From Parambassis ranga (lineage: Eukaryota; Chordata; Actinopteri; Ambassidae), in assembly GCF_900634625.1 (NCBI RefSeq), contig NC_041023.1, positions 6,481,479 to 6,545,478 of the forward strand: 64,000 nt of DNA, in the 5' to 3' direction. Below the pieces are notes generated by a model. That model was not told the origin of the DNA. It ran no database searches and saw only the letters and a list, made by a program, of their open reading frames with translations. This document shows positions 47,950 to 62,089 of this stretch, piece by piece. Each line of letters opens with the position of its first letter. Positions within the stretch are counted from its first letter, which is position 1. Position numbers and translations under genes: made by a program.

Positions 47950-47950
<1 letters not shown>
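45430..47950. other. Intergenic region upstream of the AT-hook gene
   Basis: No supported gene. It holds a CTC/CCT-rich tract (about 46350-46385) and near-X-box motifs (GCCATGGTTACC near 46406-46417, GTTGCCATGGGAAG near 46952-46965). Otherwise unique AT-rich DNA. Confidence 0.45.

Positions 47951-47952
<2 letters not shown>

Positions 47953-47980
<28 letters not shown>
47953..47980. repeat. (AT)n microsatellite
   Basis: About 14 uninterrupted AT units. Confidence 0.95.
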
Positions 47981-47985
<5 letters not shown>

Positions 47986-47999
47986 GATGGGATAACATA

Positions 48000-49829
48000 C
48001 GCTTTAGCAGCGGCATCATAATAAATTTCATATAAACATGCGGTGGAATCTGCTTGTGCAATGTGCACATGCATGTAACATCCGCAGACAGCTGTGCCTG
48101 GAGCCGCAGACAACACTGTCGTCTTATATTTCCTACAGGCCTTGTGATCTCACAGGATTATGCAATCACTCCCCCATGACAAAGATGTTCAGCCTTGAGG
48201 GACTAACACTGATTTACTCTTACCCAGACAAAATAAATGTCACACGAGCTCTGACACTGCAGATAGCACATGAAGAATATGAGTTCAAACAACTGCCACA
48301 CAGCTGTAAAGCTCCACTTGCACTACATGCACGCCTGTCCGGTTGACAGCTTCATCACAATACTCAGTCCTCAAACTCACAAAATCTGTCTCTGGCCAGG
48401 TGTATACATATGCAAACAAACATGCGACTCCACCAAAAGCGCAGAGAACGTGAAGCCTTTTGCTGTCTGTGTGAAAATTTACACTGCCTCTCTCTGTTTC
48501 CTCTTTGTCTCTGTGCTTGGAGATATTTTCCTCTGCCCCAGTTTTTATGAGCTCCTCTGTTGCTTTCAAAAGCACCAGAGACAAAGAACGGAGGATGTGA
48601 ACCAGAGGCTAGAGGGAAAAATGAAGTGAAATATCCTCATTAAATAAATAAAATCTATATCAAATAGAATGAACATGAGGGTGGACGCAAATGAAGGAAG
48701 ATGGCGGGTGAATGTGGTCGGTCTCGATTTGTTGCACGGCCCGCTCAAGTCATTCTGAACTCACCATTTGCCTTTGCCTGGTGTTCCTTACATGAACACA
48801 CACACACATTTGTACTCATGTCAGTGTGCACATGCATACAACAAGTGCACAAAAATAGAAAAGGTACGTACGCACACACACACACACACAACACATTCTT
48901 ACGATGAGTTATTGATCCGTTTTCCCCCTGAGAGGAAAAAAAACAACAATTAATCCAGTGGTAAAGAAAATAGCGCTTCATAAAACCTATCCTGCCCCAT
49001 CTTCACGGGCTTCCTTTTCTCTGAGCGCCGTTCGCAGCAGCAAACAGAAAAGCTATTTCCCTCTCGCTACCCCTCCATCTCTCTCGCTCTCCTCTTTTTG
49101 TCTCTCCTCTTCTTCTATCCCTCTCTCAGGCGCTGTCCCTGGCTCTGTTTTGTGCCTGTTTCCCTCTGCCAAGTCACATCACTAATTCTCCAGGCGATTA
49201 GAGTCCGAACAGGCAACGTCTATGAGGCAGGTACGCCACATACACACGGACACACACACACACACACACACAGTATAACACACATACACACACAGACAAT
49301 TGCATTGATTCCATTATCTGGTGCTCTACCAACAACCCCACTTTCCCCCAACCCCCAACAACCACCAACAGCGCTATGACCCCCTCCTTTCATAAATCTG
49401 TGTCACCTACATACATCACACACAAACACACACACAGTTACACTTATGCAAGCATGCAGTATCTCCAGCTATCGCTCTTTCTTCTTCTCTTGGTTGAACA
49501 TTATCACTATGTCCCCGCCTCCCCCTGCTCTGTCTCAGCCCATCCCCTCATTTTCATCCTTCCCTCCTCATCTCTGCCCCTCTCTCCCTCACTTTCTAAC
49601 CCCTCACATTTTTTTTCCAGGCGAGACGGGACGTCACGCCTGAAAAAAAGAAAAAAGAAAAAGAAGTCTACGTTCACATGCTGCCATGTGTCTCTACGTG
49701 GGTGTCTATTGCTCTGTGTATGTGTGTTTGAACTTGCGCTGCTACTCTATGCATCTGGAGGAGAGAGACTGTTCAGAGGGAGGGGCATATGTGTGTGTGT
49801 GCACATTCGTCCTCGTGCACTGCTGTGCA

Positions 49830-49874
<45 letters not shown>

Positions 49875-50020
49875 AGGGAGGGAACAAGAGGAGAGTGGAG
49901 GGATCTCATAGACAGAGGCTGTGGATTTTACACAGCATGAGGATCAAAGCCACAACAAGCCCAAAGGTGATTAACCCCCAGCCATTCTGACCACAACACT
50001 GCTGCTCCGCTTTTAAATTA
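48000..50020. other. Low-complexity CA/TG- and CT-rich intergenic region
   Basis: Several CA repeats (about 48798, 48874-48890, 49249-49271) and pyrimidine-rich blocks. The open reading frames here are products of repeat composition. No gene supported. Confidence 0.5.
49833..49871. repeat. (GT)n microsatellite
   Basis: About 19 uninterrupted GT units. Confidence 0.96.
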
Positions 50021-50029
50021 TATTAATTA

Positions 50030-53000
50030 TCTGTACAATTCACACATTAATATGTCCACCTTTGTTTCAGACATTCCTGAATATTATCATGACGAGAACA
50101 CAGATGTTAAAACATAGCAGAACTTCAACATATACGATGAATGTGTTTTAATTTGAGGAGCTCAATGAAAAAATGAAAAATGTGTCATTTAAACATTGCA
50201 AAAATAGTTACACATTAATGAGAAAAGTGTCCGTAAATTAATTACATGTGAAAACAAATACAGGACCTGTCAAATTTTTTTCATAAAACAGTGGGTGGCC
50301 AACAACTGTATTGTGATGGCTGCGTACCCTCTTAAGTTGGAACATGCCAGGGAGCTGTTTCTTTGTGTGCTACAGAAAAGAGCAGCTCTCGGCAGATTGC
50401 TGATATGTGCTCTTTTTTCCCCCTTCCTTGTCGGAGCACTGCAACGCAATGCGGATACTGGGTGTCTGAGCCACTAGCCAGACACACTGGGGGACAGAGG
50501 AGGAGGAGGAGGGTGGGGGTGGTGGGTAGCGAGGAGAAGAGGTGGAGGAGGGGTTGGGGTGCGGAGAAGAGAAGGAGGCGGAGGCAGTAAGCAAGTTCAC
50601 ATACAGCCTTGTGCTTCAGGACACACTGCACTAACGTCTGGGCGCGCTGTCATTATCTGCCACGGCTATAGAGAACAGTGGGCTCCCACAGAAACAACTC
50701 AAATGAAACTGGAAACTGCTCAAATTCCAGATTCAGACAGATTTATACACATAAAAGTCTATATATTTGTCCTAAATCGAACAGTACTTAAAAACGTTAA
50801 AAATTAAGGCAATACAGTGAGCAAACACACCGTCTCACCCTGCAGACAATAAAAAAAAATGTCCTTGACCCCCATGTTTTCTGTTTTTTTTAAGCATCTC
50901 CTCACATTCTACCATCATCTGAAGACATATTTTGTATTCCTGTGCATGGCATGCTAAGAAAGCACAAAAAAACAAACCGCTATTGACAGTTGGCTCTATA
51001 CCCCATTGGACTGCACCAAATAACAAATCAAGGAGCACTGCAGAGCAAGGTGGGTATTATTGATGTCTGGATTAGCTGGACCTCAACAGCAAAAAACCTG
51101 ATGTACCGGATTTAAAGTCGGCACTGAAACAGTTTTGTAGCTTGTTTTTTTGTTTTGTTTTAATTATAGGCTTGAGACTAGATTAGCTGAAGAAGAAATG
51201 AGAATTTCTTTTAGATCTGATTATGAACATGTGATCTGTCTGTGCATTGTTTTCGCCCTTTATACCTCAGCTACAGCTCTAAAAAAAAAAAAAAAATCTT
51301 CTCTCACTTATTACTTTATCATGCTTAATATGAAATACTGGAACGATTTCAGCTTGTAATCCTACAAAGACTTAGTTTTGGTCTTCATACTCACCACATC
51401 AAGAGACACAAAGGATGATCATGGCATCTATGTGAAGTCTGGGTGACTCCGCAGGGAAAGCTAGAAGGTTGTACAGTTATCTCCAGGCTGTTTATTATGC
51501 GAAACCATACAACCAACTACCTCACACTGCAGAGCACCGGAGCATGGTCAGCACCGAAGTCTCTTCTTCTTCCTCTTCGTCCACACACAGTCTTCTATTT
51601 GTCATCTGTCCCCTCTTGTCTTACTTCATTCAAAAATCTCAAAGCCATGTTTATGATCAACACAATCATCAAGCTTCGGTGCATATTTTGTAACAGCTTG
51701 CATCATATTTTATAAGAAAAACTATGAGATCAAAGTTTAATACCGTAAGAGAGGTGTGCATGTGAAATAATGCACTCTTTGCATTTCTGTGTACTTGTCT
51801 CCCTCTTGTGGGTAGACCCAGAACATAGACACCCCTCCTCCCCTCCACCAGAGGCCAAGGCAGACCTTCACTGTCTCTGAATACAAAGACAAGCACTTAA
51901 CCTGCAGTTGCTTACTGTAGGCGTCTGCCTGACCTACTTCTGCAAGTGAAGCTGCTGGAATCTTCCATATCCTCACGGATTCGATTCAGCACTTTAGAAA
52001 ACTATTTTATTGTCTTTCAGAGGTTGAAGTCTGAAGCTGCTTTGCTGCTGTTTGTGGTTAACAGAAACAGAAGCAAGATTCCAGAAGAAGGTTATCAGAT
52101 ACGACCTCTTCATCTGATCGAAGGAGCACCGTATCTTTGTCTTCTTATGGTTGCCTTGTTGTTAAAAGGTGCCATCTAAGTAATCTTCCCTTGCCTGTCC
52201 TTCAAATAAAGTTTTTATTCAATTAATCTTTGGCAAAAAATAAAAACATTATAAAAAAAAAGCTATGCACTTCTAAAAAAAGGAAAACGAACCTTGTAGC
52301 TCTTATTAAGTGTTAACTCACATCACTGCGGCAGTAGCCTTAGGTCTTAATACTAACAAGGGCAAACCATATCACAGATGGGAAGCACCCCACAGCGTTA
52401 AACAACGCTGCAGAGAAGCCAGGGATGATACCGAGTGCTGCATGTAGCAATGACCATGCCTTTAAACAGCTATAGACAGCGGTGAGTGCACGAATGTATG
52501 AGTGAGTGACTCAAATACTGCACTGAAGATGCATTTTCAGAGTGGTGTATGCATTTGCTTTGTCTTCGTCACAATCTCAGGCAGCTGTCAGACATCTCCG
52601 CACACTAAAACTGAACGCTGTATGAGCAGGTAATGCAGAAATAGTTGCATCGTAGAACAGTTTTCAATGTAGCAAATAGGATCTAATGGGTGAGTAATTG
52701 GACGACAATTTGGAGTAACAGCACTATCCAGTCAATCTCCCTCATTATACTCCATAAATAATGGGGCGCACCCACACATTCGACATCTAGCTGAGGTGAT
52801 CTTCTGCAAAAGCGGCAAATTGGCTGTTGTTAGCAGTCAATGGCTGTGTTTTGACACTGCTCCTGTGTGCCTCAAGGACTCATTGATTACTTGATAGCTG
52901 CTGCACGGCTGAGCTGCTAGGCCTTCTATTCATCTTGGTCAATGCACCAAAAATACAACCTTAAGATGTAGAAGTTCTCCATGCCTGGAGCCTCTCTTTC

Positions 53001-56000
53001 TTTAGAGCTAGGTTCAAACAAACAAGTAGCATATCACTGATGTCTTAAAAGCTAAATCACTCTTTTTCCTGCCACAACCATGACGATGAATAGCTACTTT
53101 CTTTATCAGAAATTAGAGTAATTTGTAAACTTGTAACTTCCCGTTCACAGATAAATAAGTCAAATAAGAGTTAACTTTAAAGGGTGAATACCGTGTTTTG
53201 GCAACACCATATGCTTGATAGAGACTTGGATTGTTTTTTCACTGGCCAGCTTCCAAACACAAACCCATTTACCCGCCGTTCTCCACCGCCTCCTGCCATT
53301 CTAAAAGCCCACCCTTCACCTACCCTTCATTTTTTTTATTGGATGTACTCCTGCCTCTCAAAGTGCCTCTTTTTTTGTCCTTTATCGCTGAACATTTCAT
53401 GCCTCAAAATCTTTTACAACTTTTTTCTTTCTTTCTTTCTTTTTTTTTTTTTAAAAACAATCTCTCTGTTCATACCAACTAAGTCTCCCCTTCATCCCCT
53501 TGATTCCACTCCTCCCCTTTTTTAAACCTCTCTCACCATCTCATTCGCAGTCGGATCACGCATGCATGCGGCATGGTTGTGCCAATGCCAGCTCTTTGCC
53601 AATCCGCCTGGGTGTGTATGTGTGTCAGTCTGAGTCTGGTGGGAAGCCCCTGAATCGGAGGCCAGGGTGGCTTCCGTGCCCAAACTCTGGATGGTGTTGG
53701 GTCAGGTGAAGCTTTGCGAGAATAACAGTTCACCCTCCGGAGAGAGCAAAAACAAATTAATCGAGTTCAACCAAAGTATTGACGCGTGAGATCACCAAAA
53801 CATTGTAGAAGTGTAGAAAACATGCTACCAGAGCATAACAGTAATCCAGTAAGATGTTTGTACAGTGACGACATTTAAACCGAAAGCTGTCAACACATTT
53901 AATCTGCATTAAAGCATGTGGCTGAATCAAATATTAGCTTGTCAGTATTAGCTGTTTTATTAATGTTTTAATCACTTCTGACAATATTGGATTCCAAAAG
54001 CAACATTGCTGAGCTAAACTGCCAAAATCCAAGATGTGACGAGAAAAAAAATATGAAACAACATATCACTGAAAATAGTGATGAGAAGCTAGCAGAAGTT
54101 TATTTTTTTCATGATCTGATTTCTAAAAAAAGCTAAACACTACATTATGTTTTTTGTTGTTTTTTTCCACCACATTATTAATTTTGTAAAGTCAGTTTGC
54201 TAATTAAATTGTAATCGTTGCTCTCACACCCACTCCTTTATCTCTTATATGGAAGATATACGAATAATCCCATACCTGATCACCATAGGGTAATTTTTCC
54301 AGCTGACAGCTGAGCAGTAACACACTGTTTCTCACTCACAAATAATTAAATTCTTGTTTTGCTTATCATGTAGGCAGACTAGAAAATCTTTACAAATGTT
54401 CTGATTCTTTACTTCTTTGATAAGAAGTCTTTAGATTGAGATAACTAACAGACAATGCATTTATTTTGTAGTAGCTTAAAGAACGCAATCGTTAAATAAC
54501 TAGGATAGTTATGTGATGGGAATTTTCTATTATCAATAAAACAAAAATGAAGAGCCTTAGTTGAGGCATTACATGTCCAAAGAAATTAAATCTGGAATTT
54601 TGTTTTAAAAAACAAATTGTTAGGAGAATTTGTGACACTTTTGAATTCTCAAAAATGAATTTGAAAAATAAAATACCACAGAGGAGCCTTCAAAGCCTCA
54701 TTAAATATATTTTACAAGAGAAACCACGAAAAACGGAATAAAAAAACCAAAACTGACTGTCTGACAAACTGGAGAGATAATTAACAACATGATTTCTAAA
54801 ACCAAGCCCACATCTGCCTCGCAACAAGAAATTTCTGTCAATTAAAGAGGCCGCTATTATTTATAATAGCAACCTCACACACACACTGAACACACACACA
54901 CACACATAACCAAATTAGTCTCTACGGTCAAAGATAGAACAAAGATTTCAGGTGGCTCACCACCACTCGTTGTCTTTGAGAAGTGACGCACAGAGACTAC
55001 GACACCACCCAAACAATGAAGGGGCAGAGAGGAGTGAAATCTGCCCAGTGACAGCAAATAAACTGGCGAATGCCAGTTCAACAGGAATTTAGGCATCAGA
55101 CAGAGGCTCTCAAGCTCAGAGCCAAGTACTACTGCTGGTACACCCGATTTTATAGATTGCCACACACTGCTCAGGACATAATTGTTTTTCAATTAATAGA
55201 AAAATAATAGAAAATTGGGTGAGTGGATGGACAAATCAAATATTCTCAGAATATACAATGAACATAGAATTTTAACTTAACCAGAGCCATCAATGATCAA
55301 GTGATTTTCTTGCCAATAAAAAGAACTCATTCAGAGACCTGGGAAGAAGACTAACATGCTCCCCTCCTGTTCTCCTTAAAACCAGATCTGGCCATGTGTG
55401 GTGAGCACTCAGAACTTAGATTCCCCCATTGATGCTAATGCAGCACTTGAGTAAGAATACAGCTTGGTGTGGGGCCAGGATTAAGTGTCTGCTACTTGCA
55501 AACCATAAATTATTAGCTCTCTCAAGATAGAATGAGATTTTGTAGTGCAATTTCTCCAAAACCCCCCTTTTTCACTCTCCTCGTACCTTATTTACAAAGG
55601 CAGAAAATGTTACCATGGGAACACACTACCAGGCAACCTCAGTGGCTTGGCATGATGCCCAATGGTTGCTAGGGCACTGTTGTCAATGGCTATTGGGTTG
55701 TGTGGGCCAGTGTGTGTACGTGCATGTCCTGTATATATGTATGCGTGTGCGCTGTGTGTGAAGGAGAGGAGATTGTGTGAGTACACACACAAGCATAAAA
55801 AAAAAAATATACACCAGCAATTCAATGTTCTGATTCCATAACGAAGGCTTTTATATGCCTCCAATATGTAATTATTTTAAATAATGTGCGCTGCTTTGAA
55901 TTTCTTATTGCTGGTTTGACACTGTGATGCAAGGCAGCTTTGGTTGGCTAATATATGCTTATTTCTTTCTTTGTATAAAGTGTTTGTCAAAGAGAGAGTA

Positions 56001-57040
56001 ATCCGAAGGGCAGTTATGTGAGGTCCCATAAGCAATTATGATGACTAACATACAATAATGGCTCTCCTATTTAGCCTTCTTCCAACAGCTCTGAATGAGT
56101 TAGCCCAGCTGGGAAGTAGTCTCTTTATAGTGGGAGCCGATATAACAATTTTGTTTCAATACATGTTGTCAGTTAGGACGAAGTTGTGTTCCATGATAAG
56201 AATAAAAATAAAAGAGACTGTCAGAGAATAAAAAAAAAAAAGAAGCTGAGGGATATGGAAATGTGTTAGTGCCGAAGCTGTTGTTCTCCTTCAATAGCTC
56301 TGATCTATCAAGCTGTTTGCTCTCTTTTTCACTTCATCCACATTCAGAATCTTTGTCGGTATAAAAGAGGAAGGAACATATGTGGTCGAAGCGTTTACCT
56401 TACAACCAGGATCTAGTTGGAGATTTTTTTTTTTCCCATGGCTCTTCTCACTGGGGAGCTTCCATGGCTGACCGCCTGAAATCAACAAAGCATTGCACAG
56501 ATTATTAGCATACCACAACATAAAAAAGGGGAACATCAATAAACAAATAAGGCCATGATGGGATATGTAAATAAATAAAGCCTGTCATCCAGACACAACT
56601 TTATCTGACCTTTTATCCAGTCCACATAGTTTAGTGGCGATGTTTCTCACAAAAACTCAACAATGAAAAAAATGCATCGAGATAATAAAATCCTAATGGA
56701 CCAAACCCTGCATTTGGCAATCCAAACAAATAAATAGATTTGTGGTGGAAGAAATGGATTAACAAAGTGGGAAGATAATGGTGAGAACGAACACTGTGCC
56801 CATCAACAAAGCATGAATGAGAGGGTGGTACGAAAACACATGTACTGCAGAGACGGTTAAAGACAATGATGATGAATAATACATTAATAATGCTGGAAAA
56901 TACAATCCAACATCATAAATTAAACAGCAGTCAGCCAAACAAATGCAATAATTATGACACTGAGACACAATGAAAGACAACACAGAGATGTGTGGCTTTT
57001 GTGTCAGTGTGTACTCATTAATTCCCACATGGGTATGTAA
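50030..57040. other. Gene-poor region with a few exon-like pieces
   Basis: No exon can be assigned to a protein. There is a GGA-rich stretch (about 50496-50585), a CTTT/T-rich stretch (about 53425-53455), an exon-like segment at 53551-53705, and unique non-repetitive blocks around 52560-52960 and 55860-56180 that could be conserved non-coding elements. That status needs comparison with other fish. Confidence 0.4.
55611..55675. promoter_or_regulatory. Pair of RFX X-box-like motifs
   Basis: GTTACCATGGGAAC (about 55611-55624) and GGTTGCTAGGGCAC (about 55664-55677) lie about 50 bp apart. Each is one or two bases from the X-box consensus bound by RFX factors. No transcript start is visible beside them. 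Confidence 0.25.
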
Positions 57041-57046
57041 GTACAT

Positions 57047-57047
57047 T

Positions 57048-57096
<49 letters not shown>
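57047..57096. repeat. (TA)n microsatellite, one interruption
   Basis: TA units broken once by a TTT near 57063-57066. Confidence 0.95.
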
Positions 57097-57098
<2 letters not shown>

Positions 57099-57099
57099 G

Positions 57100-60000
57100 C
57101 TTGTGTGTTCCTGTCGGTGTGCACTTAGAGAGCTTGTGGTGCATCTTATCTAATATAACCAAGAGGAAACGCAGCCTCTCCCCCCCTTGCTACTTTCCCT
57201 CCGGCCCTTTGAACTCAAGCCGCTGCTGGAGATGCAGTCTGACTGAGCACAGCATGTCCTGAAAGGAGGTCAGAGGGCAGGACAAACAGTCTGGTGTCAT
57301 GGCAACTTGATGCCACCAGCCAAAAATTTGGACAGGCTGGTGGGACTGCAGAAAAGTTGGTCAAACTGTCACACTAAACGCGGCGTTATATTAAAAAAAA
57401 AGTCTCTCTCTTTTTTTTTACACTTAAATTACCACATATGTGTGCTTCCTTAAAGTTCAGTGCCGTTTTTATTCAATTATCACTGAATAGAGGATGTTTC
57501 AGCGCAGCTTGAATGGAGACAGATGGACTTTGTGGCTGAATTTACCGATGTGCACTCGGGTGTTTACATCGCTGCAGATTGAAACTGAAGACAAAAGCTG
57601 TTAGTGGCTCTTTGTGGGTTTTTTTTGTCCAGTGTGCCGTCATTCAATGACAAACAACGATGATTTTGATGTCGATAAGGTCCAAATCTATTTGACAGTA
57701 TTTATAAATATATGGACTGCACTCATGTTCAGAAATTATTCAAGCAGTTTGTGAGTTTTATTGTGTTAATAGTGTTCCGGTGATACGATTATTTCCACTG
57801 TCAATTTCTACAATGAAGCATTTTTGGAAACCTCATTAAAGGTGTGTAGTGTGGTTTTAACCTTGATTGACTTAATTTACTATGAAATCTATGAATGCTT
57901 TTTAAGAGACGGTGTTTCAAAAACACAATTACTCCCACTAATGTCACCTTGGCTTTTATCTCTCCACACAATTACCATCGAAATGAATTCAGTCCATTTG
58001 TTGTACTAATGATTCTAAATACAATCCAGCGAACCTGAGAAATGAACTGCGGCCGTAATTGTGTCGCCTGGCAGTGGCAGCCCTAGACTGCTCATGTTTT
58101 CATCTCACACCTGAAGTGTTGGATCAATACAGAATCCAGGTTCCTTTGTATGTCATTAGCTTGTCTGCTGCTTGAGCTGTGACCTCTGCTAACTGTTTTT
58201 TCATGTGTTTTCAGCCTTTGAAATCTTTCAGACCAAGACAGTGTGATTGCAGGTGCGTCTTGCCTGCAGTGTCGGTGTGTGTATATGAACCCTCAGAGCA
58301 TTTCATGTACAACAGTTTTGTTAAAGGGGTGTTCATCGCCTTTAATTCTTTGGGTATATGTGCATGTGCACGCATGAGGCTTGTGCGAGACTCGCATGTG
58401 CTCTAGGCTTTTGTGTGCATGGTGTGTGTCCTTGTGTTTGCTCAATGCGGCAGAGGGTGGAGTGGCAGATCAATAGGAAACAAATGAATTCAGATCAATA
58501 TTAAGCCAGGGAGTGAAGGAGAGAGAAGGAGAGATTGAAAGCGAGTGAGTGGGGTGATGCACCACTGAGGAGGAGGTGGAGGAGGGGTGTTAGTGGGTTG
58601 GAAGGGTGATGTGTTACCAGCAGCACAGCGACTAACTGTACACTTGGGAATGACCACTCATTTCTATAGCCAAAACCTCACTGCTTTGAGGTCACTGATG
58701 GTTAAAATGGATGGTTAAGCGAGGTAGACGAGAAAACACAGTGAGAAACATGAGAGCAGCTGTGCATTAAAGACTAATGCAGCATTCCTACATCACAGGT
58801 GGTGGTTTTAAGTGGACATAGAGCTCAGATGATACTGCTGGTTTCTATAAGTCTCTCAATAATTTCATCAAGCTTCTCTGCTGGTTAAATAAAATGGATT
58901 GTTCTGCATTATATATTTAGGACATTCCTTTAAAGGACTTCTTATCCACTACTTCAACTGTTTTAAATTCTTTACTGTTATTACAGCTTTTTATTTACAC
59001 AGTTTCCCTGTGTGTTTTTTGTCCGAGCCAATTTTGCCGATAACCGAGGTGAGAGGGTCACGGCTGTAAATAAACAAACCTTGATCTCGCAGCAGAAAAC
59101 TACCCCACTGTCTGCACACACCAGCTGCATTTAAAGCGAACTATGACCTTTTTTTCACTTGTACTCTGTGTCTAAAATACAGATTTCTTTCTCACCAAGC
59201 ATGATAAAATGAGAAATCTCAGGCCAGCAAAGATTTAATTCTGACCTTTCAACTCAAACTCCCAGCTGGAGCTTGACATTTGCAGGCAAACCTTTGAGGA
59301 CCCTGACATGTTCAGATTGGAAAAAGGCTTTTCTTGTCCAGTTTCTAGTTGTTTTACAGCGAACTCTTAAAAGAACAAAGCTTCTTGGTTGATTATTTTC
59401 TACACAAATACGACAACGGTTCTACAGCTAACAGTTGAAAAATACTCTGCACACAAAATTGTAATAGAGTACTATGTTCATATCGGAGAAAATCTACAGT
59501 ACATATTCTAGCTTATCAGCGCATGAGGTCCTTTGGCAGACATATGATATACCGTTCGACTATATTTGTCTAGACTGTGATGGAGAAATCACTAGAGATT
59601 TGATAGACGATCATATTTCCAATGTTGAGAATATTATTCTGAGCTGAGCGATACATATGTGACGGATTCCAGTAGTATTGATATCATTTTCCTACCTGTA
59701 TGAGTGTATTTATACCACAAACGCTGGGTTTACAGTTTTTTTGTAATATTGCCTATATCTTCTGTTGTATCTCATTATCACTTGCGGTATATCACAGCAG
59801 AGGCTCTAGCCTATGTTGAACAAATGTTTGAGAGTCTTGTGCTTTGGAGTATCACCTTGAAATTGCAAACAGGATTGCTGGGGTTTTGTGTGTCAGCTCA
59901 TCTCTCGGCTGCGAGATCAAAGCATCAAGAGCCATTTGGGAGTCTGAACTCAATGTGACTTTGAAGTGATAGTGGCAAAAAAACAAACACATCGCGGGTG

Positions 60001-61080
60001 CCAAGTGCTTATGAACGAGCGCTCTCCACTTCCAGCTCAAGGTTCCTCGGGCTCTTGAGATGGATGTTAAGCGATAAAAGTCTCAATCGGCTTCATGTTT
60101 TCAATTAGCTCTTGTCACTGGACAATATGTTTGTAAACTATGATCTGACTAGGTTTTATTTCATTGTTTTACATCAGGTAAGGAGTGTGCACATGCAAAA
60201 TGATATTGTTTATAATTTCCATAGATGGAACTAGCGATTAGCGACTGATTACTGCAGTGCACACTGATGGATTTTAGGTAAAGACATTTCTCACAGATGA
60301 GACATCTTATTGTTTTTTTTTTAGTGTATGTCTGTGCAACATTAATTTTACTGCTGCTTTATATAAATCTTCCTAAGCTGCTTTTTTTGTAGCACACAGT
60401 GCACCCGGTGGAGCAGCACAGGAGGGGAGTTCTCATTTCAATCTGAGTCTTTGCATGGGGAAGCCAAGCTCAGCTGCCTTTTTGACTGAATCACTGTCGC
60501 TCATTTCACTGCTGTTGAACTCACACTATCATTTTCACCTTTGGCGATTTCACACAGTGAGTAAAGTTGACAGACAGTGACCATGGACACCAACAAGAGA
60601 AAGTATAAAGAGGGCGAGAAGCCAAAGATTAAAAAAAATGTGTCAGAGTTTATATTTACTATTCGTTCTATTTTGGTTTACTTTAATTTTGACGGTCTAG
60701 AGCAAGATAGAAAATGAGGGCAGAGAGAGAGATGGTTCACCCTGTTGGTTGTTTTTGTATTTTTATTATATTTCTACAATAACATCAAAGGATAAAGGCA
60801 TCAAATTCTCCTCTCTGTGAGCCGGAGCCCAATAAAGAATAACAACTATAACAATTAATCAATTATGGAAACTGTTCTTTATCAGTCTTTTCCCTTTTCC
60901 TGTTTAAGCAATGACCCATTTGTATTTTAACATAAGTGATAGAGGAAGCGAAACCAACAGGGAGAGTGCAAGACGGACAGTGAGAGAAACCTGAGGCAGT
61001 GATGTAGAACATCAACTCCAACCAGACAGACTGCTTAAAAAAAGCTTGGAGAGGCAAACATTGCTATGTCTCTCAGCTTT
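57100..61080. other. Intergenic region, nothing recognised
   Basis: Unique, mostly AT-rich DNA without splice-supported open frames. Short purine-rich stretch near 58515-58600. Confidence 0.4.
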
Positions 61081-61086
61081 TTCTTG

Positions 61087-61115
<29 letters not shown>
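61087..61115. repeat. (CT)n microsatellite
   Basis: About 14 CT units, followed by further degenerate CT-rich DNA to about 61235. Confidence 0.95.
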
Positions 61116-61117
<2 letters not shown>

Positions 61118-61239
61118 CTTTAATCTGACACCCCCACCCCACCCTGTCTGTCTGTCTCTCTCTCTTTCTCTCCCCGTCTCTCTCTCTGTCCCCCTGAGCT
61201 CTGTTCTGTGTGTTCTCTCTCCGCCTCTCTCCATCTCCC

Positions 61240-62036
61240 TGCCTCTAATGTGCTTTGGCGTGTGTTACCCACGGGTGCCTGCGCGCTGCTGCCGCCATCC
61301 TAAAGCCGGGTCAGAGGGGCAGCTAAAGTGGTGCGATGCTGTCTGTGACATCATCAGTCACTGCTATTACTCACGTCTCACCTCCCTTCACTGTCTGAAA
61401 CTGCCAGGGCTTTGGGTGTTTGGTGCTGAGCTCAACAAACACACACACACAAATTTTGATTATTTAAAAAAAAGTCTTAAATTCTGAATCCAATTTGGCA
61501 CAGTCTGCTACTTAAAATAGCTCTGTAAATATAATCAAATATATATATTTATATATCAAATATAGGTAATAAAAACAGAAACAGTAGCTAACCCAAATGG
61601 ACAAGAAATGCACCTGACAGTTAGGATGATATGAAGAAAATACACAACAAAACTAAAAATATTCTTGTTTTAAATAGATGAATCTTAAAATCTTTCATAA
61701 ATGGATGAATATGAATGAATCACTAGTATAATAAAAAATGTCTGTTTCTGAAATACACTTTTAAATGAACTAAAACCCTTGATTTTCTTATTTCTTTAGC
61801 AGAATACTTATTCACAGAAATCTGCTTCTATACGTCTGCTGGTAATCTGGCAAACATCACTTGTTTGCCAGATTACTTTAGATTAGATTATGTGTTTTTC
61901 ATATACATTTGTCTCTACTGTCCAGATTATGAACAAGTGAATCTCCAGATGTGTCTTTCATTATTATCTCTTTGCCTGAGACATAAAACTGTCCACATCT
62001 GTGTAAAAGCAAGAAATGTGCTTCCATTCAGTGAAC

Positions 62037-62089
<53 letters not shown>

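Noticed and set aside
49376..49990. 204-codon plus-strand open frame
   Set aside because: Runs through CA, CT, A-rich and GT repeats, giving runs of K and of CV; composition artefact without splice or domain evidence.
53551..53705. Exon-like segment with acceptor TCATTCGCAG and donor GTCAG|GTGAAG
   Set aside because: Splice signals are fair and one frame is open (SDHACMRHGCANASSLPIR and onward), but the peptide is unlike any family and contains a TGTG repeat. Kept only as a possible non-coding exon.
56399..56475. Minus-strand exon-like segment, GQPWKLPSEKSHGKKK and onward
   Set aside because: Acceptor and donor are present, but it includes an A-homopolymer coding lysines and has no partner exon or homologue that I recognise.
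58214..58251. Small plus-strand segment between TGTGTTTTCAG and GTGCGT
   Set aside because: 38 nt with no usable coding context; such pairs arise by chance in AT-rich DNA.
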